A stretch of DNA of 64,000 nucleotides from Paratractidigestivibacter faecalis (GTDB lineage Bacteria; Actinomycetota; Coriobacteriia; Coriobacteriales; Atopobiaceae). Location of the stretch: contig NZ_QSNG01000001.1 of the NCBI RefSeq assembly GCF_003416765.1, forward strand, positions 62,001 to 126,000. Reading direction: 5' to 3'. Of the stretch, positions 17,562 through 25,800 are shown piece after piece; the first letter of the stretch is position 1, and the number at the start of each line of letters is the position of its first letter. The notes beneath the pieces are model-generated. The model made no database searches. It saw only the letters and a program-made list of their open reading frames with translations, and was not told the DNA's origin. The position numbers and the translations under genes are program-made.

Positions 17562-18251
17562 ATGAGCAAGCACGAGGCAATCTACCACGACCTCAGGAAG
17601 AAGATCCTGAACGGCACCTACGCGTCGAGAAGCGCGCTCGAGAGCGAGGAGGTGCTGTGCAAGCGCTACGAGGTCAGCCGCCCGACGCTCAGAAAGGCGC
17701 TGGACGCCCTGAAGCAGGACGGTCTTGTCCACAGCCGCCAGGGGGCGGGCATCTTCGTCAACCCTCCGGAGTTCTTTGCCGAGAACAACCTCACCACGCT
17801 CTCCGAGCGCTTTGCCGGCCAGCGCGTGGGGGTCTCCAGCAAGGTCCTTCTCTGCGAGACGGTGCCTGCGGGCGCCTTTGCCGACGCGTTCCAGATTGCC
17901 GAGAAGGACCCGCTGATACACTACCGGCGCCTCAGGCTGGTGGGCGGCAAGCCCCACGCGCTCGAGAACACCTACATGCCCTCCTACCTCTTCCCGGACT
18001 TTACCGAGAAGGCCCTGCTCGGCTCGGTCATCCACTACATCGAGGAGGACTGCGGCTACTCGATCAGCCACGTCAACAAGAGGGTGAGGGCCGTCGCCGC
18101 GACGAAGGAGGTGGCGGGCCTGCTCGACGTCTCGCGGGGAAGGCCGCTCCTTGAGGTCGACCACTCCGTCTACCTGCTCCGCAGCGTGATGGTGCAGTTC
18201 ACGGAGGAGATAACGCTCGACGACGGCGTCTCAATCACGTCGGTTCGATGA
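17562..18251 (+). CDS. GntR-family transcriptional regulator with UTRA domain
   Basis: The 229-residue protein has an N-terminal winged helix (residues 1-65, with EEVLCKRYEVSRPTLRKALDAL as the recognition region) and a C-terminal UTRA effector domain (residues 85-225). UTRA domains commonly sense sugar phosphates or related small molecules, fitting the PTS gene downstream. I chose ATG 17562, behind GAGG, rather than the upstream ATG that lies inside the palindrome. It probably controls the surrounding island. Confidence 0.88.
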   Translation: MSKHEAIYHDLRKKILNGTYASRSALESEEVLCKRYEVSRPTLRKALDALKQDGLVHSRQGAGIFVNPPEFFAENNLTTLSERFAGQRVGVSSKVLLCETVPAGAFADAFQIAEKDPLIHYRRLRLVGGKPHALENTYMPSYLFPDFTEKALLGSVIHYIEEDCGYSISHVNKRVRAVAATKEVAGLLDVSRGRPLLEVDHSVYLLRSVMVQFTEEITLDDGVSITSVR

Positions 18252-18271
18252 AGCAGGGCGCATGGGCATCC

Positions 18272-18310
18272 GCGGCCTCGGGGGACCTCCCCGGGGCCGC
18301 CCTTCTTTCT
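18272..18310 (+). terminator. Terminator after the GntR gene
   Basis: GCGGCCTCGGGG pairs with CCCCGGGGCCGC across GACCT, followed by CCTTCTTTCT. It lies 20 bases after the GntR stop and separates it from the promoter of the PTS gene. Confidence 0.65.
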
Positions 18311-18341
18311 CGGAGAGAAAATAAACACGCTCTAATTAGTA

Positions 18342-18370
18342 TTGACAAATAAGTATGTAGAACCGAGAAT
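18342..18370 (+). promoter_or_regulatory. Promoter of the PTS permease gene
   Basis: TTGACA at 18342-18347 and GAGAAT at 18365-18370 are 17 bases apart, about 60 bases before the PTS start. TCTAATT directly upstream also occurs in the inverted repeat before the glycyl-radical enzyme, hinting at shared control. Confidence 0.5.
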
Positions 18371-18432
18371 ACAGCCATAGAAAGAGGCGGGGCCTCGCTT
18401 GGGCTCTGTCGGGGCAACCGATGGGAGAGAAG

Positions 18433-19851
18433 ATGAGCAAGAAGGTAGTTGCCGTCACGTCCTGCATCACGGGAGTCGCGCATACCTACATGTGCGCCAC
18501 GGCGCTGGAGAACGCCGCCGCGGAGCTCGGGTATGAGATCCACGTCGAGAAGCAGGGAGCCGCGGGTGTCGAGGACGCGCTCACAGCCGAGCAGATTGCC
18601 GAGGCGGACGCCGTCGTCTTCGCGACGGACAAGGCGGTCGACAACGAGGGCCGCTTCGCCGGCAAGGACGTCGTCAAGATCGCCTGCGACGAGGGAATCA
18701 AGAACGCAAGGGGAGCCATCGAGCACGCCATGGCAAAGAATGGCACGGTCCGCATCGGCGGTGAGGAGCCTGCCGCCACGGCCCCGTCAGCCCCGGGCAA
18801 GGCGGCATCCGGTGCGTCCGCCGTCTTCAGGCACGTCATGAGCGGCGTTTCTCACATGCTGCCCATCGTCGTTGCCGGCGGCATACTCACCGCGCTGCGC
18901 TACGCCTTTGGTTCCGTCGTCGGCGACGCGGGAATCACCTGGGCGTTTGAGACCGAGGGTTCTCTCGCCTTCTACATCAGCCAGATTGGTGCCACCTACG
19001 GTCTGGGCATGATGATCCCCGTCCTCGCGGCGTTCATCGCGGACTCCGTGGCGGACCGTCCCGGCTTTGTGCCCGGCCTCATTGGCGGCCTCATTGCCGT
19101 CGAGATCAAGAGCGGCTTCATTGGCGGCATCGTCGCGGGCCTGCTCGCCGGCTACCTGACCTACTACCTCAACAAGGGCATCAAGCTGCCGCCGGCGTTC
19201 AACGGCCTGAAACCCATCCTCATCCTTCCGCTGCTCTCGACTGCCATCGTCGGCCTGGTCATGTACTACATCGTGGGTGCGCCTGTGGCCATGCTGACCG
19301 CTGCCATTACGGACTTCCTGTCCGGCCTTTCCGGCGCGGGCAACATCGCGCTCGGCATTGTGTGCGGCCTTCTCTACTTTGACATGGGCGGCGCCGTCTC
19401 CAAGGTCCTCTACGCCTTTGCCATCGGCATGCTGGACGCCGGGGTCTACGGCCCCATGGCCGCGGTCATGCTCTGCGGAATGGTCCCTCCCATTGGCGTC
19501 TCCATTGCGACCTTTGCCAAGAAGAGCCTGTGGAGCCAGGAGGAGCGTGACTCGGGCAAGGCCGCGGTGCTGCTGGGCTGCTCCTACATCACCGAGGGCG
19601 CCATCCCGTTTGCCACCAGCTATCCGCTGCAGGTTATTCCGTCCTGCATGATCGGCGGCGCCGTCGCGGCGGTCATGTCTCTCATGATGGGGGTCGAGTG
19701 CACGGCTCCCCATGGCGGCCTGTTCCTGCTGCTGATTCCCAACGTCATCAACAACATCGGCGGGTTCCTGGTCTGCCTGCTCGTCGGCTCGCTGGTCTGC
19801 GCTGCCCTCATCGTCGCCCTGATGAGCGCCAAGCGCCGCAAGGACGCCTAG
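18433..19851 (+). CDS. Fructose-family PTS permease, fused EIIB-EIIC
   Basis: This protein imports and phosphorylates a sugar or polyol using the phosphotransferase relay. Residues 1-100 form a fructose-type EIIB whose phosphorylatable Cys lies in TSCITGVAHTYM (the family pattern is CPTGIAHT). From about residue 135 a ten-segment EIIC channel follows. No EIIA domain is fused or adjacent, so EIIA must come from elsewhere. I chose ATG 18433 behind GGGAGA; ATG 18421 is in frame but lacks a ribosome site. Its stop is the first base of the right 109-bp repeat. Confidence 0.9.
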   Translation: MSKKVVAVTSCITGVAHTYMCATALENAAAELGYEIHVEKQGAAGVEDALTAEQIAEADAVVFATDKAVDNEGRFAGKDVVKIACDEGIKNARGAIEHAMAKNGTVRIGGEEPAATAPSAPGKAASGASAVFRHVMSGVSHMLPIVVAGGILTALRYAFGSVVGDAGITWAFETEGSLAFYISQIGATYGLGMMIPVLAAFIADSVADRPGFVPGLIGGLIAVEIKSGFIGGIVAGLLAGYLTYYLNKGIKLPPAFNGLKPILILPLLSTAIVGLVMYYIVGAPVAMLTAAITDFLSGLSGAGNIALGIVCGLLYFDMGGAVSKVLYAFAIGMLDAGVYGPMAAVMLCGMVPPIGVSIATFAKKSLWSQEERDSGKAAVLLGCSYITEGAIPFATSYPLQVIPSCMIGGAVAAVMSLMMGVECTAPHGGLFLLLIPNVINNIGGFLVCLLVGSLVCAALIVALMSAKRRKDA

Positions 19852-19957
19852 CCCCTCAAATTGGGGACGTGTTCGTTTTTGCGCAAAAACGGGACAGGTT
19901 GGTTGTCTCGCGGCGCCCCGCATGCCCTTCTCGGCGTGCGGGGCGCCCCTTTGTGTG
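19849..19957. repeat. 109-bp direct repeat, right copy
   Basis: This repeat is about 94 percent identical to 14128-14236 and also begins exactly at a stop codon, here that of the PTS gene. Its stem GGCGCCCCGCATGCC with GGCGTGCGGGGCGCCCC carries the compensatory C-G pair. Together the copies bracket the whole island. Confidence 0.9.
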
Positions 19958-20018
19958 GGGACGCGAGGCCTCTGACGCGCTATCCTTCTGCGGGTAGAAC
20001 AAGCGAGGGGAGAAGTGC

Positions 20019-20813
20019 GTGATCAAGGCGGCATTCTTTGACATCGACGGTACGCTGCTCAGTCCGGCGACGGACCGGCTCATTCCGCAAAGCACCAAGG
20101 ACGCGCTGGTCGAGCTGAGGCGGCGCGGCGTCAAGTGCATCCTCTGCACCGGCAGGCCCAAGGTCCAGCTGCCGTGGTGCATCACCGACGGCTTCCCGGG
20201 CTTTGAGGGCGGCTTTGACTCCTACATCACCATGACGGGCTCGCTCTGCTACGACGCGGACGGCGTCTACGCGGACACGCCCATCTCCCCCGAGGTCTCC
20301 GCCCGCTTCATCGACCTGGTGGACCGCGAGGGCTTTGACATCCTCATCCTCAACCGCGAGGGCTCCTTCGCCAGCGGCCATGGCCCGCGCATGTTGGAGC
20401 TCGAGGACATGGTGGCCTTCCACTACCCGGAGGCGGACATCCACGAGCTCGTGAGGAAGCCCGTCTACCAGTTCTGCGCCTTCGTGCCGCCCGAGCGCGA
20501 CGAGGAGCTGCGCCAGGCCATGCCGGACTGCTTTGTCACCCGCTGGTGCGGCGCCTTCTGCGACATCGTGCCCTCCAACAGCAGCAAGCCGGCGGGCATC
20601 AGGGCCGCACTCGAGCACTACGGCCTTCGCCAGGAAGAGACCATCGCCTTCGGCGACGGCGGCAACGACGTCACCATGCTGCAATACGCCCACATCGGCG
20701 TGGCCATGGGCAACGGAAACCCCGAGGCCAAGCGCGCGGCGGACTACGTGACCGACGACGTGGACAAGGACGGCATCCCCAAGGCGCTCCGCCGCTTTGG
20801 GCTCATCGGCTAG
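20019..20813 (+). CDS. Cof-type HAD-superfamily phosphatase
   Basis: The 264-residue phosphatase has motif I FFDIDGTLLS, motif II CTGRP and motif IV GDGGNDVTM. It is unlike the one at 8104 in its cap and is a separate member of the family. GTG 20019 follows GAGGGGAGAAG. It lies just outside the right 109-bp repeat; whether it dephosphorylates the product of the PTS/glycyl-radical pathway is open. Confidence 0.87.
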   Translation: MIKAAFFDIDGTLLSPATDRLIPQSTKDALVELRRRGVKCILCTGRPKVQLPWCITDGFPGFEGGFDSYITMTGSLCYDADGVYADTPISPEVSARFIDLVDREGFDILILNREGSFASGHGPRMLELEDMVAFHYPEADIHELVRKPVYQFCAFVPPERDEELRQAMPDCFVTRWCGAFCDIVPSNSSKPAGIRAALEHYGLRQEETIAFGDGGNDVTMLQYAHIGVAMGNGNPEAKRAADYVTDDVDKDGIPKALRRFGLIG

Positions 20814-20817
20814 CGGG

Positions 20818-20973
20818 CTACTCTGCCGGGCCGAACTCCGCCTGGTGCTCGGCCACAAAGCGGTCGGCGTCGCCCAGGTCGACGTGGCAGTAGCCACAGG
20901 GGAGCTTGTCCAGGTACGCCTGCATGCCCCAGAAGCAGCCGCCTGCCAGGTAGATCTCTCTTGTCTCGGCCAT
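20818..20973 (-). pseudogene. 51-residue MsrA-like remnant or mini-protein
   Basis: An intact small frame on the minus strand starts with an ATG four bases after AAGGAGG. Residues 6-16 match the active-site start of methionine sulfoxide reductase A (IYLAGGCFWG, catalytic Cys13). Residues 26-38 resemble the far C-terminus of Msr proteins (CGYCHVDLGDADRF). The roughly 130 residues that normally lie between are missing in frame. The strong ribosome site and clean frame leave open whether it is a relic or a functional small protein with three cysteines. Confidence 0.6.
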
Positions 20974-21120
20974 GGGGCCTCCTTCTCTGCTCCGTGGGGC
21001 GTAGCGGTTCTCCGCCCTTCATCCTGCCCGAACCCGGGCGAGAAGCGCCTGCCATCCGCGCAGGTTAACGCAGGCGATACGCGACGGTAGTCTCCGAGGC
21101 CGCCCCGCCGGGCCCCAAAT

Positions 21121-21369
21121 CACGTTTTGGGTTCGAAGATTTGGGAGAGCGGGGCACGGCGAGAGAAGACCCAGACTTCTGACCTGCGAATATTAACAAT
21201 GAAACCTTTAATCGGCTCCGAGCCTCACGGGGCCCGAACCCAAATCGGATATCGAATTGGGTTCGGGGTCAGGGGCAGTTGGAGTCGCAGGTCAGACACT
21301 CAAGCTTCTGACCTGCGGATTATTTCCACGCTATGAGTGTGGGGGCTCGGAGTGCGAACCCAAAACGTG
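21121..21369. repeat. MITE-like element with 15-bp terminal inverted repeats, copy 1
   Basis: CACGTTTTGGGTTCG at 21121 and its exact complement at 21355 bound a 249-base non-coding element. Inside are an inverted repeat of CGAACCCAA (21235-21265) and several copies of CTGACCTGC or its complement. The same plan is seen at 53859-54097. No transposase is present. It fills most of the gap before mgtA. Confidence 0.75.
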
Positions 21370-21379
21370 TAGGAGGCCC

Positions 21380-24151
21380 CTAGAGCAGCTCCCCGTGACG
21401 ACGGACATAGCGCCTGCGGGCAAAAAGCACGCTTGCGGCGTACCCTGCGACCATGCAGGCCAGCAGCGCAAAGTACCCCGCCGGCAGCGGGCAGAAGTCC
21501 AGCGCCGCGCCAATGGGCGAGAAGGGCAGTGCCGTCACGGCCGCCACGCCCACGGCTCCCAGCCCCAGCAGCGGCCCGCACGCGCGGCTCTGGACGAAGG
21601 GCACGCGCGTGGTGCGGATGAGGTGTACGACCAGCGTCTGCGTCCACATGCTCTCGATGAGCCAGCCGGCCTGGAAGGTACCCGCAAAGAGGGCCTGCTC
21701 CGCCGCATCGAGCGTCCCCCAGGCGCCCCCGGCCACGGCCGGGCACACCCAGAAGAACAGCGCGGCAAACGTGATGACGTCAAAGACCGAGCTCAGGGGG
21801 CCAAAGGTGGTCATGAAGCCACGGATGCCGAGCGTGTCCCAACGGCGCGGCGTGCGAGTCATCTCCTCGTCGACGTTGTCCCAGGGCACGGCGGTGCAGG
21901 TGAGGTCGTAGACGAGGTTGAGCAGGAGCAGCTGCACGGCCGTCATGGGAAGGAACGGCAGGAAGAGCGAGGCCACCAGCACGGAGAAGATGTTGCCGAA
22001 GTTTGAGCTCACGGTCATCTTCACGTACTTGATCATGTTGGCGTAGGTGCGGCGGCCGCACAGGATGCCGCGCTCGAGCACCATGAGGTCCTTCTCCAGC
22101 AGGATGATGTCGGCGGCCTCGCGGGCGACGTCGACGCCGGAGTCCACGGAGATGCCGCAGTCGCTCTCGCGCATGGCGGCGGCGTCGTTCACGCCGTCGC
22201 CCATGAAGCCCACGGCGTGGCCCAGGCCGCGCAGAATCCGCACGACACGGGCCTTCTGGGCGGGGGAGAGCTTGGCAAAGACGCTGGCCTCCTGCACCCG
22301 GGCGGCAAGCTCCTCGTCCCCGAGGCGCTCGACCTCCTCGCCGGTGAGCACGCCGTCCACGGGGATGCCGATGCTGCGGCAGACGTGCTCGGCCACGCGG
22401 GCGGAGTCGCCGGTCAGGACCTTGGTGGTCACGCCGTGCGCCGCGAGCGCCCGGATGGCCTCAGCCGAGCTGGCCTTGGGCGGGTCGAGAAACGCCAGGT
22501 AGCCGATGAGGGTCATCTCGCGCTCGTCCTCCACGGTTAGGGAGCCGGTGCCGGCCGGGTTGGCCTTGCGGGCCACGCCCAGCACGCGCATGCCCTCGTT
22601 GGCCAGGGCCTCTGCGCGCGAGGTCACGCGGCTGCGCTCCTCGTCCGTGAGCGGCCGGACGCACCCGTCGACCTCGACGTCCGTGCAGACGGCCAGGACC
22701 TCCTCGATGGCCCCCTTGCAGATCATGCGCGTCTGGCCGTCGGCGTCTCCCACCACTACGGAGAGGCGGCGGCGCTCGAAGTCAAACGGCAGCTCATCCA
22801 CGGCGTGCCAGTGCTCGGCCAGCTCCTCTGCGCTGAGCCCGGGGGCGACGGGCGTCTCGTCGGTGCCCTCCGCAAGGGCGCGCTCGATGATGGCGCGGTC
22901 GATGAGGTTCTTCACGCCCGTGGAGAAGTAGCTGTTGAGGAAGGCGTAACGCAGCACGCGCGGATCGTCGTTTCCGTTGAGGTCAAGGTGGCGCTCCAGG
23001 ACCACGCGGTCCTCGGTGAGGGTCCCGGTCTTGTCGGTGCACAGTACGTCGATTGCGCCCAGGTCCTGGATGGCGTCCAGGCGCTTGACGATGACGTGGT
23101 CCCGGCTGAGGTCGACGGAGCCCTTGCCCAGGCAGCAGGTCACCAGCATGGGCAGCATCTCGGGCGTGAGGCCCACGGCCACGGACAGCGAGAAGAGCAG
23201 CGCGGCAAGCCAGTCCCCCTTGGTGATGCCGCAGGTCACGAGCACGATGGGCAGCATGATGGCCATGAGGCGCATGAGCAGGCGGCTCGTGGAGCGAATG
23301 CCCTCGTCAAAGGCGGTCTGGCGCTTGCGGCCGGCAAGCGTGCCGGTTGCCTCGCCGAACATGGTGCGGGCGCCGGTGGCAACGATCACGCCGCGGGCGT
23401 TGCCCGAGATGACGGTGGAGCCCATGAAGGCCAGGTCGGCCAGGTCCGTGAGGGCGCAGGCACCGTCGCCGTCGGCGGTGGCGCCGCCCTGGGCGCCGGG
23501 GTTGGCCAGGGACGCGCGCTTCTCGACGGGCTCGGACTCCCCGGTGAGGGAGGACTGGCTCACAAAGAGGTCGCGTGCGGCAAAGATGCGCAGGTCAGCA
23601 GGGACGACGTCTCCGGACGAGAGGTAGACCACGTCGCCCACGACGACCTCGTCCAGGGGGATGGGGTTGCCGCCGTCGCCGTCTCGCTCCACGTTAGCGA
23701 GGGTCTCGATCATCTCGGCCAGGGACTCCGCGGCCACGGTGCTCTTCTCGTCCTGGACAAAGCGCAGCACGCCGGAGACCAGCACCATGACGCCGATGAT
23801 GAGGGGCGTGGTGACGTCGCGGCTGCCGGCGTCGGCAAAGACCCAGTCGGTGAGCACGGAGACAAGGGCGATGAACACGAGGATGTAGGTGAAGGGGTCC
23901 GCGAAGGCGGCCAGCAGGCGCAGCGGGACCGGCCGCTTGGCTGCCTGTGCGGTGGCGTTGGCGCCCCAGAAGGCGCGGGCCTCGTCGACCTGCCCCGCGC
24001 GCAGGCCCTCCTCGCCGGAGTTGAGCTCACAGAAGAGCTCGGCGGGCGTGGTGGCAGCGGCGTGACGCAGCCACTCCTGCTGGCTGAGCTGGGCGTTTGT
24101 CTGCTTGTTGGCGTGCGTGGGCACACGAGGGGAGAGGGTACGCAGCGTCAT
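21380..24151 (-). CDS. mgtA: Mg2+-importing P-type ATPase
   Basis: The 923-residue P3-type ATPase matches MgtA/MgtB in length. The actuator loop is SSLTGESEPVEKRA, the phosphorylation motif DKTGTLT and the hinge GDGVNDAAAMRESD. Membrane segments flank the cytoplasmic domains, with SVAVGLTPEMLPML as the conserved transmembrane-4 motif. It brings Mg2+ into the cell when external magnesium is low. ATG 24151 follows GAGGTG. The 5' leader contains a possible leader peptide (24250-24339), suggesting control after transcription start. Confidence 0.93.
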   Translation of the reverse strand: MTLRTLSPRVPTHANKQTNAQLSQQEWLRHAAATTPAELFCELNSGEEGLRAGQVDEARAFWGANATAQAAKRPVPLRLLAAFADPFTYILVFIALVSVLTDWVFADAGSRDVTTPLIIGVMVLVSGVLRFVQDEKSTVAAESLAEMIETLANVERDGDGGNPIPLDEVVVGDVVYLSSGDVVPADLRIFAARDLFVSQSSLTGESEPVEKRASLANPGAQGGATADGDGACALTDLADLAFMGSTVISGNARGVIVATGARTMFGEATGTLAGRKRQTAFDEGIRSTSRLLMRLMAIMLPIVLVTCGITKGDWLAALLFSLSVAVGLTPEMLPMLVTCCLGKGSVDLSRDHVIVKRLDAIQDLGAIDVLCTDKTGTLTEDRVVLERHLDLNGNDDPRVLRYAFLNSYFSTGVKNLIDRAIIERALAEGTDETPVAPGLSAEELAEHWHAVDELPFDFERRRLSVVVGDADGQTRMICKGAIEEVLAVCTDVEVDGCVRPLTDEERSRVTSRAEALANEGMRVLGVARKANPAGTGSLTVEDEREMTLIGYLAFLDPPKASSAEAIRALAAHGVTTKVLTGDSARVAEHVCRSIGIPVDGVLTGEEVERLGDEELAARVQEASVFAKLSPAQKARVVRILRGLGHAVGFMGDGVNDAAAMRESDCGISVDSGVDVAREAADIILLEKDLMVLERGILCGRRTYANMIKYVKMTVSSNFGNIFSVLVASLFLPFLPMTAVQLLLLNLVYDLTCTAVPWDNVDEEMTRTPRRWDTLGIRGFMTTFGPLSSVFDVITFAALFFWVCPAVAGGAWGTLDAAEQALFAGTFQAGWLIESMWTQTLVVHLIRTTRVPFVQSRACGPLLGLGAVGVAAVTALPFSPIGAALDFCPLPAGYFALLACMVAGYAASVLFARRRYVRRHGELL

Positions 24152-24249
24152 GGCGCACCTCGCAATCCCGGGAACGAGAAAGGACCGCCCCGCACGTGGC
24201 GGAACGGCCCAGGAGACGCTTCATGCGCGACCGCGCGGCCGGCTTGCGG

Positions 24250-24339
24250 CTAGGCGCGGCGGACGCCCACCTTCCCGAGGGCGTGCGTCTTCTCCATGGA
24301 CCTTGTGAGACTGAGACTGTGACTTTGGCCGTCAGGCAT
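24250..24339 (-). CDS. Possible mgtA leader peptide
   Basis: A 29-codon frame (starting MPDGQSHSLSLTRSMEK) begins five bases after GGAGGTG and ends about 100 bases before the mgtA start. In enterobacteria mgtA is preceded by a short translated leader that helps sense Mg2+ or proline. This frame is not similar to it in sequence. The GC-rich stretch between it and mgtA can fold, but I see no clear terminator. It could be chance. Confidence 0.35.
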   Translation of the reverse strand: MPDGQSHSLSLTRSMEKTHALGKVGVRRA

Positions 24340-24463
24340 GACGCACCTCCTCGGAGTCCGGGGCGTGGCCCCGCAACTTGCAATCGCAGGAATGTTAGCA
24401 GAACTTCTCGGCTTGGGAAGTCAGGTCCTTGTAATGCTACAAATGGCTCAACGGCTAGGACGA

Positions 24464-24490
24464 TGAGAAAAGGGACCGTCCCTTTTCTCA
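24464..24490. repeat. GGGAC-N-GTCCC palindrome, copy 1
   Basis: TGAGAAAAGGGAC and its exact complement flank a single C, a 13-bp perfect inverted repeat. It lies between the divergent mgtA and transglutaminase genes, only 14 bases before the latter. Related palindromes are at 33972, 48198 and 49120. Confidence 0.75.
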
Positions 24491-24503
24491 CGGAGGAGGG
24501 GAC

Positions 24504-25787
24504 ATGGCACAGGACCAGGCGAGAAACGAGGACTTCAGGCTCCTGAGGAGCGGCCTTCCGGAGCGCACTGCCCGTGCGCGGGAAGCCCGGCTGCGGCGCG
24601 ACTTCTGCCTCACGCGCGAGGACGTCATGGGGCTGGTGCGCGCCGAGTGGCCGGAGTTTGGCCCGGCCGAGCTCGACGCGCTTGTCGGGCGTGGGCGGCT
24701 TGACTGGCGCCTGGTTGACGGCGAGCAGCGCTTTCTGAGGAGCTGCGTAGACTCGCTGCGCCTGTATCCGGCCGAGGTGCCGGGCCTTGCGTGTCCGCCG
24801 GCGGACCGCACGGCCCAGCTGGCCGTCATCGAGGAGATGCGCCGCGAGGGCGCCGCCGAGAGGCGGATTCGCCTGCGTCACCTCATCCGCGCGGGCGCGG
24901 GCGTCGAGGTGACGGCGGGGTCTACGGTGCGCGCGTGGCTGCCGCTGCCGTCTGGCCCGCAGGTTGCCGACGTGCGCATCGTCGACGTCACTCCGGGCAT
25001 GGTGGCTGCCCCCGAGGACGCGCCCCAGCGGACGGCCTTCTGGGAGACCGGGGGCGTTCGGGAGTTCTTCGTGGAGTACGAGTACCTCATCCGGGCGCCC
25101 TACGTCGACCTCTGGGTGCCAGAGCCCGCGCCCGCGGCTCTGGACGCGCGCTTCCGCCCGGCTCCCGCGCCGTGCGCGGCGGACCTGGCGGAAGAGGAGC
25201 CGCACCTGGCCTTCACGCCGTACCTGCGCCGGCTTGCGAGCCGCGTCTTTGACGGCATTCCAGAAAAGGACGCCCTGGCTCGCGCACGGGCGGCCTACGA
25301 CTGGGTTACGCGCAACGTGGACTACCGCTTCCAGCCCGCCTACCTGCTGCTTGACAGCATCGCCGACGGCTGCGCCCACAGCCTACGCGCCGACTGCGGC
25401 GTCTTTGCCCTCACCTTCATCGCGCTCTGCCGCCTGGGAGGCGTGCCCGCCCGCTGGCAGAGCGGCCTCTACGTCACGCCGGAGCGCGTGGGCAGCCATG
25501 ACTGGGCCATGTTCTACGTTGAGGGACTGGGCTGGCTCTGGGCCGACTGCTCCTTTGGCTCGGCCGCCCGCCGCGAGGGGGACGAGGCTCGTCGCCGCTT
25601 CTACTTTGGCAACCTGGGGCCCTGGCGCATGCCAGCCAACAGCGCGTTCTTCTCGCCGTTGACGCCTGCGGACGAGGCCCTGCGCAACGACCCGTTTGAC
25701 AGCCAGCTGGGCGAGATGTGCGTCGATGGCCGCGGCCTCACCAGCTACGACTTTGAGGTCGAGCGCACCGCGCGGTTCCTGCCGTAA
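24504..25787 (+). CDS. Transglutaminase-like (papain-fold) protein
   Basis: The 427-residue protein has a C-terminal transglutaminase-like domain. The catalytic Cys is in RADCGVFALTF, and His and Asp lie in GSHDWAMFYVEGLGWLWADCSFG. The N-terminal 230 residues include an HTH-like Arg-rich start and a beta-rich part seen in bacterial members of this family. Such proteins act as proteases, amidases or peptide-modifying enzymes; no signal peptide is present. The ATG follows GGAGGAGGGG. The function is otherwise unknown. Confidence 0.8.
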   Translation: MAQDQARNEDFRLLRSGLPERTARAREARLRRDFCLTREDVMGLVRAEWPEFGPAELDALVGRGRLDWRLVDGEQRFLRSCVDSLRLYPAEVPGLACPPADRTAQLAVIEEMRREGAAERRIRLRHLIRAGAGVEVTAGSTVRAWLPLPSGPQVADVRIVDVTPGMVAAPEDAPQRTAFWETGGVREFFVEYEYLIRAPYVDLWVPEPAPAALDARFRPAPAPCAADLAEEEPHLAFTPYLRRLASRVFDGIPEKDALARARAAYDWVTRNVDYRFQPAYLLLDSIADGCAHSLRADCGVFALTFIALCRLGGVPARWQSGLYVTPERVGSHDWAMFYVEGLGWLWADCSFGSAARREGDEARRRFYFGNLGPWRMPANSAFFSPLTPADEALRNDPFDSQLGEMCVDGRGLTSYDFEVERTARFLP

Positions 25788-25800
25788 GGGCGGGGCGCGC

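Noticed and set aside
14128-19957. Prophage or insertion sequence as source of the repeat-bracketed island
   Set aside because: No integrase, transposase or phage gene is present; only the direct repeats suggest mobility.
21121-21369. tRNA gene suggested by GGGTTCGA-like sequence
   Set aside because: The GTTCGAA match is part of a terminal inverted repeat; no acceptor, D or anticodon stems can be drawn. No tRNA or rRNA gene was seen anywhere in the window.
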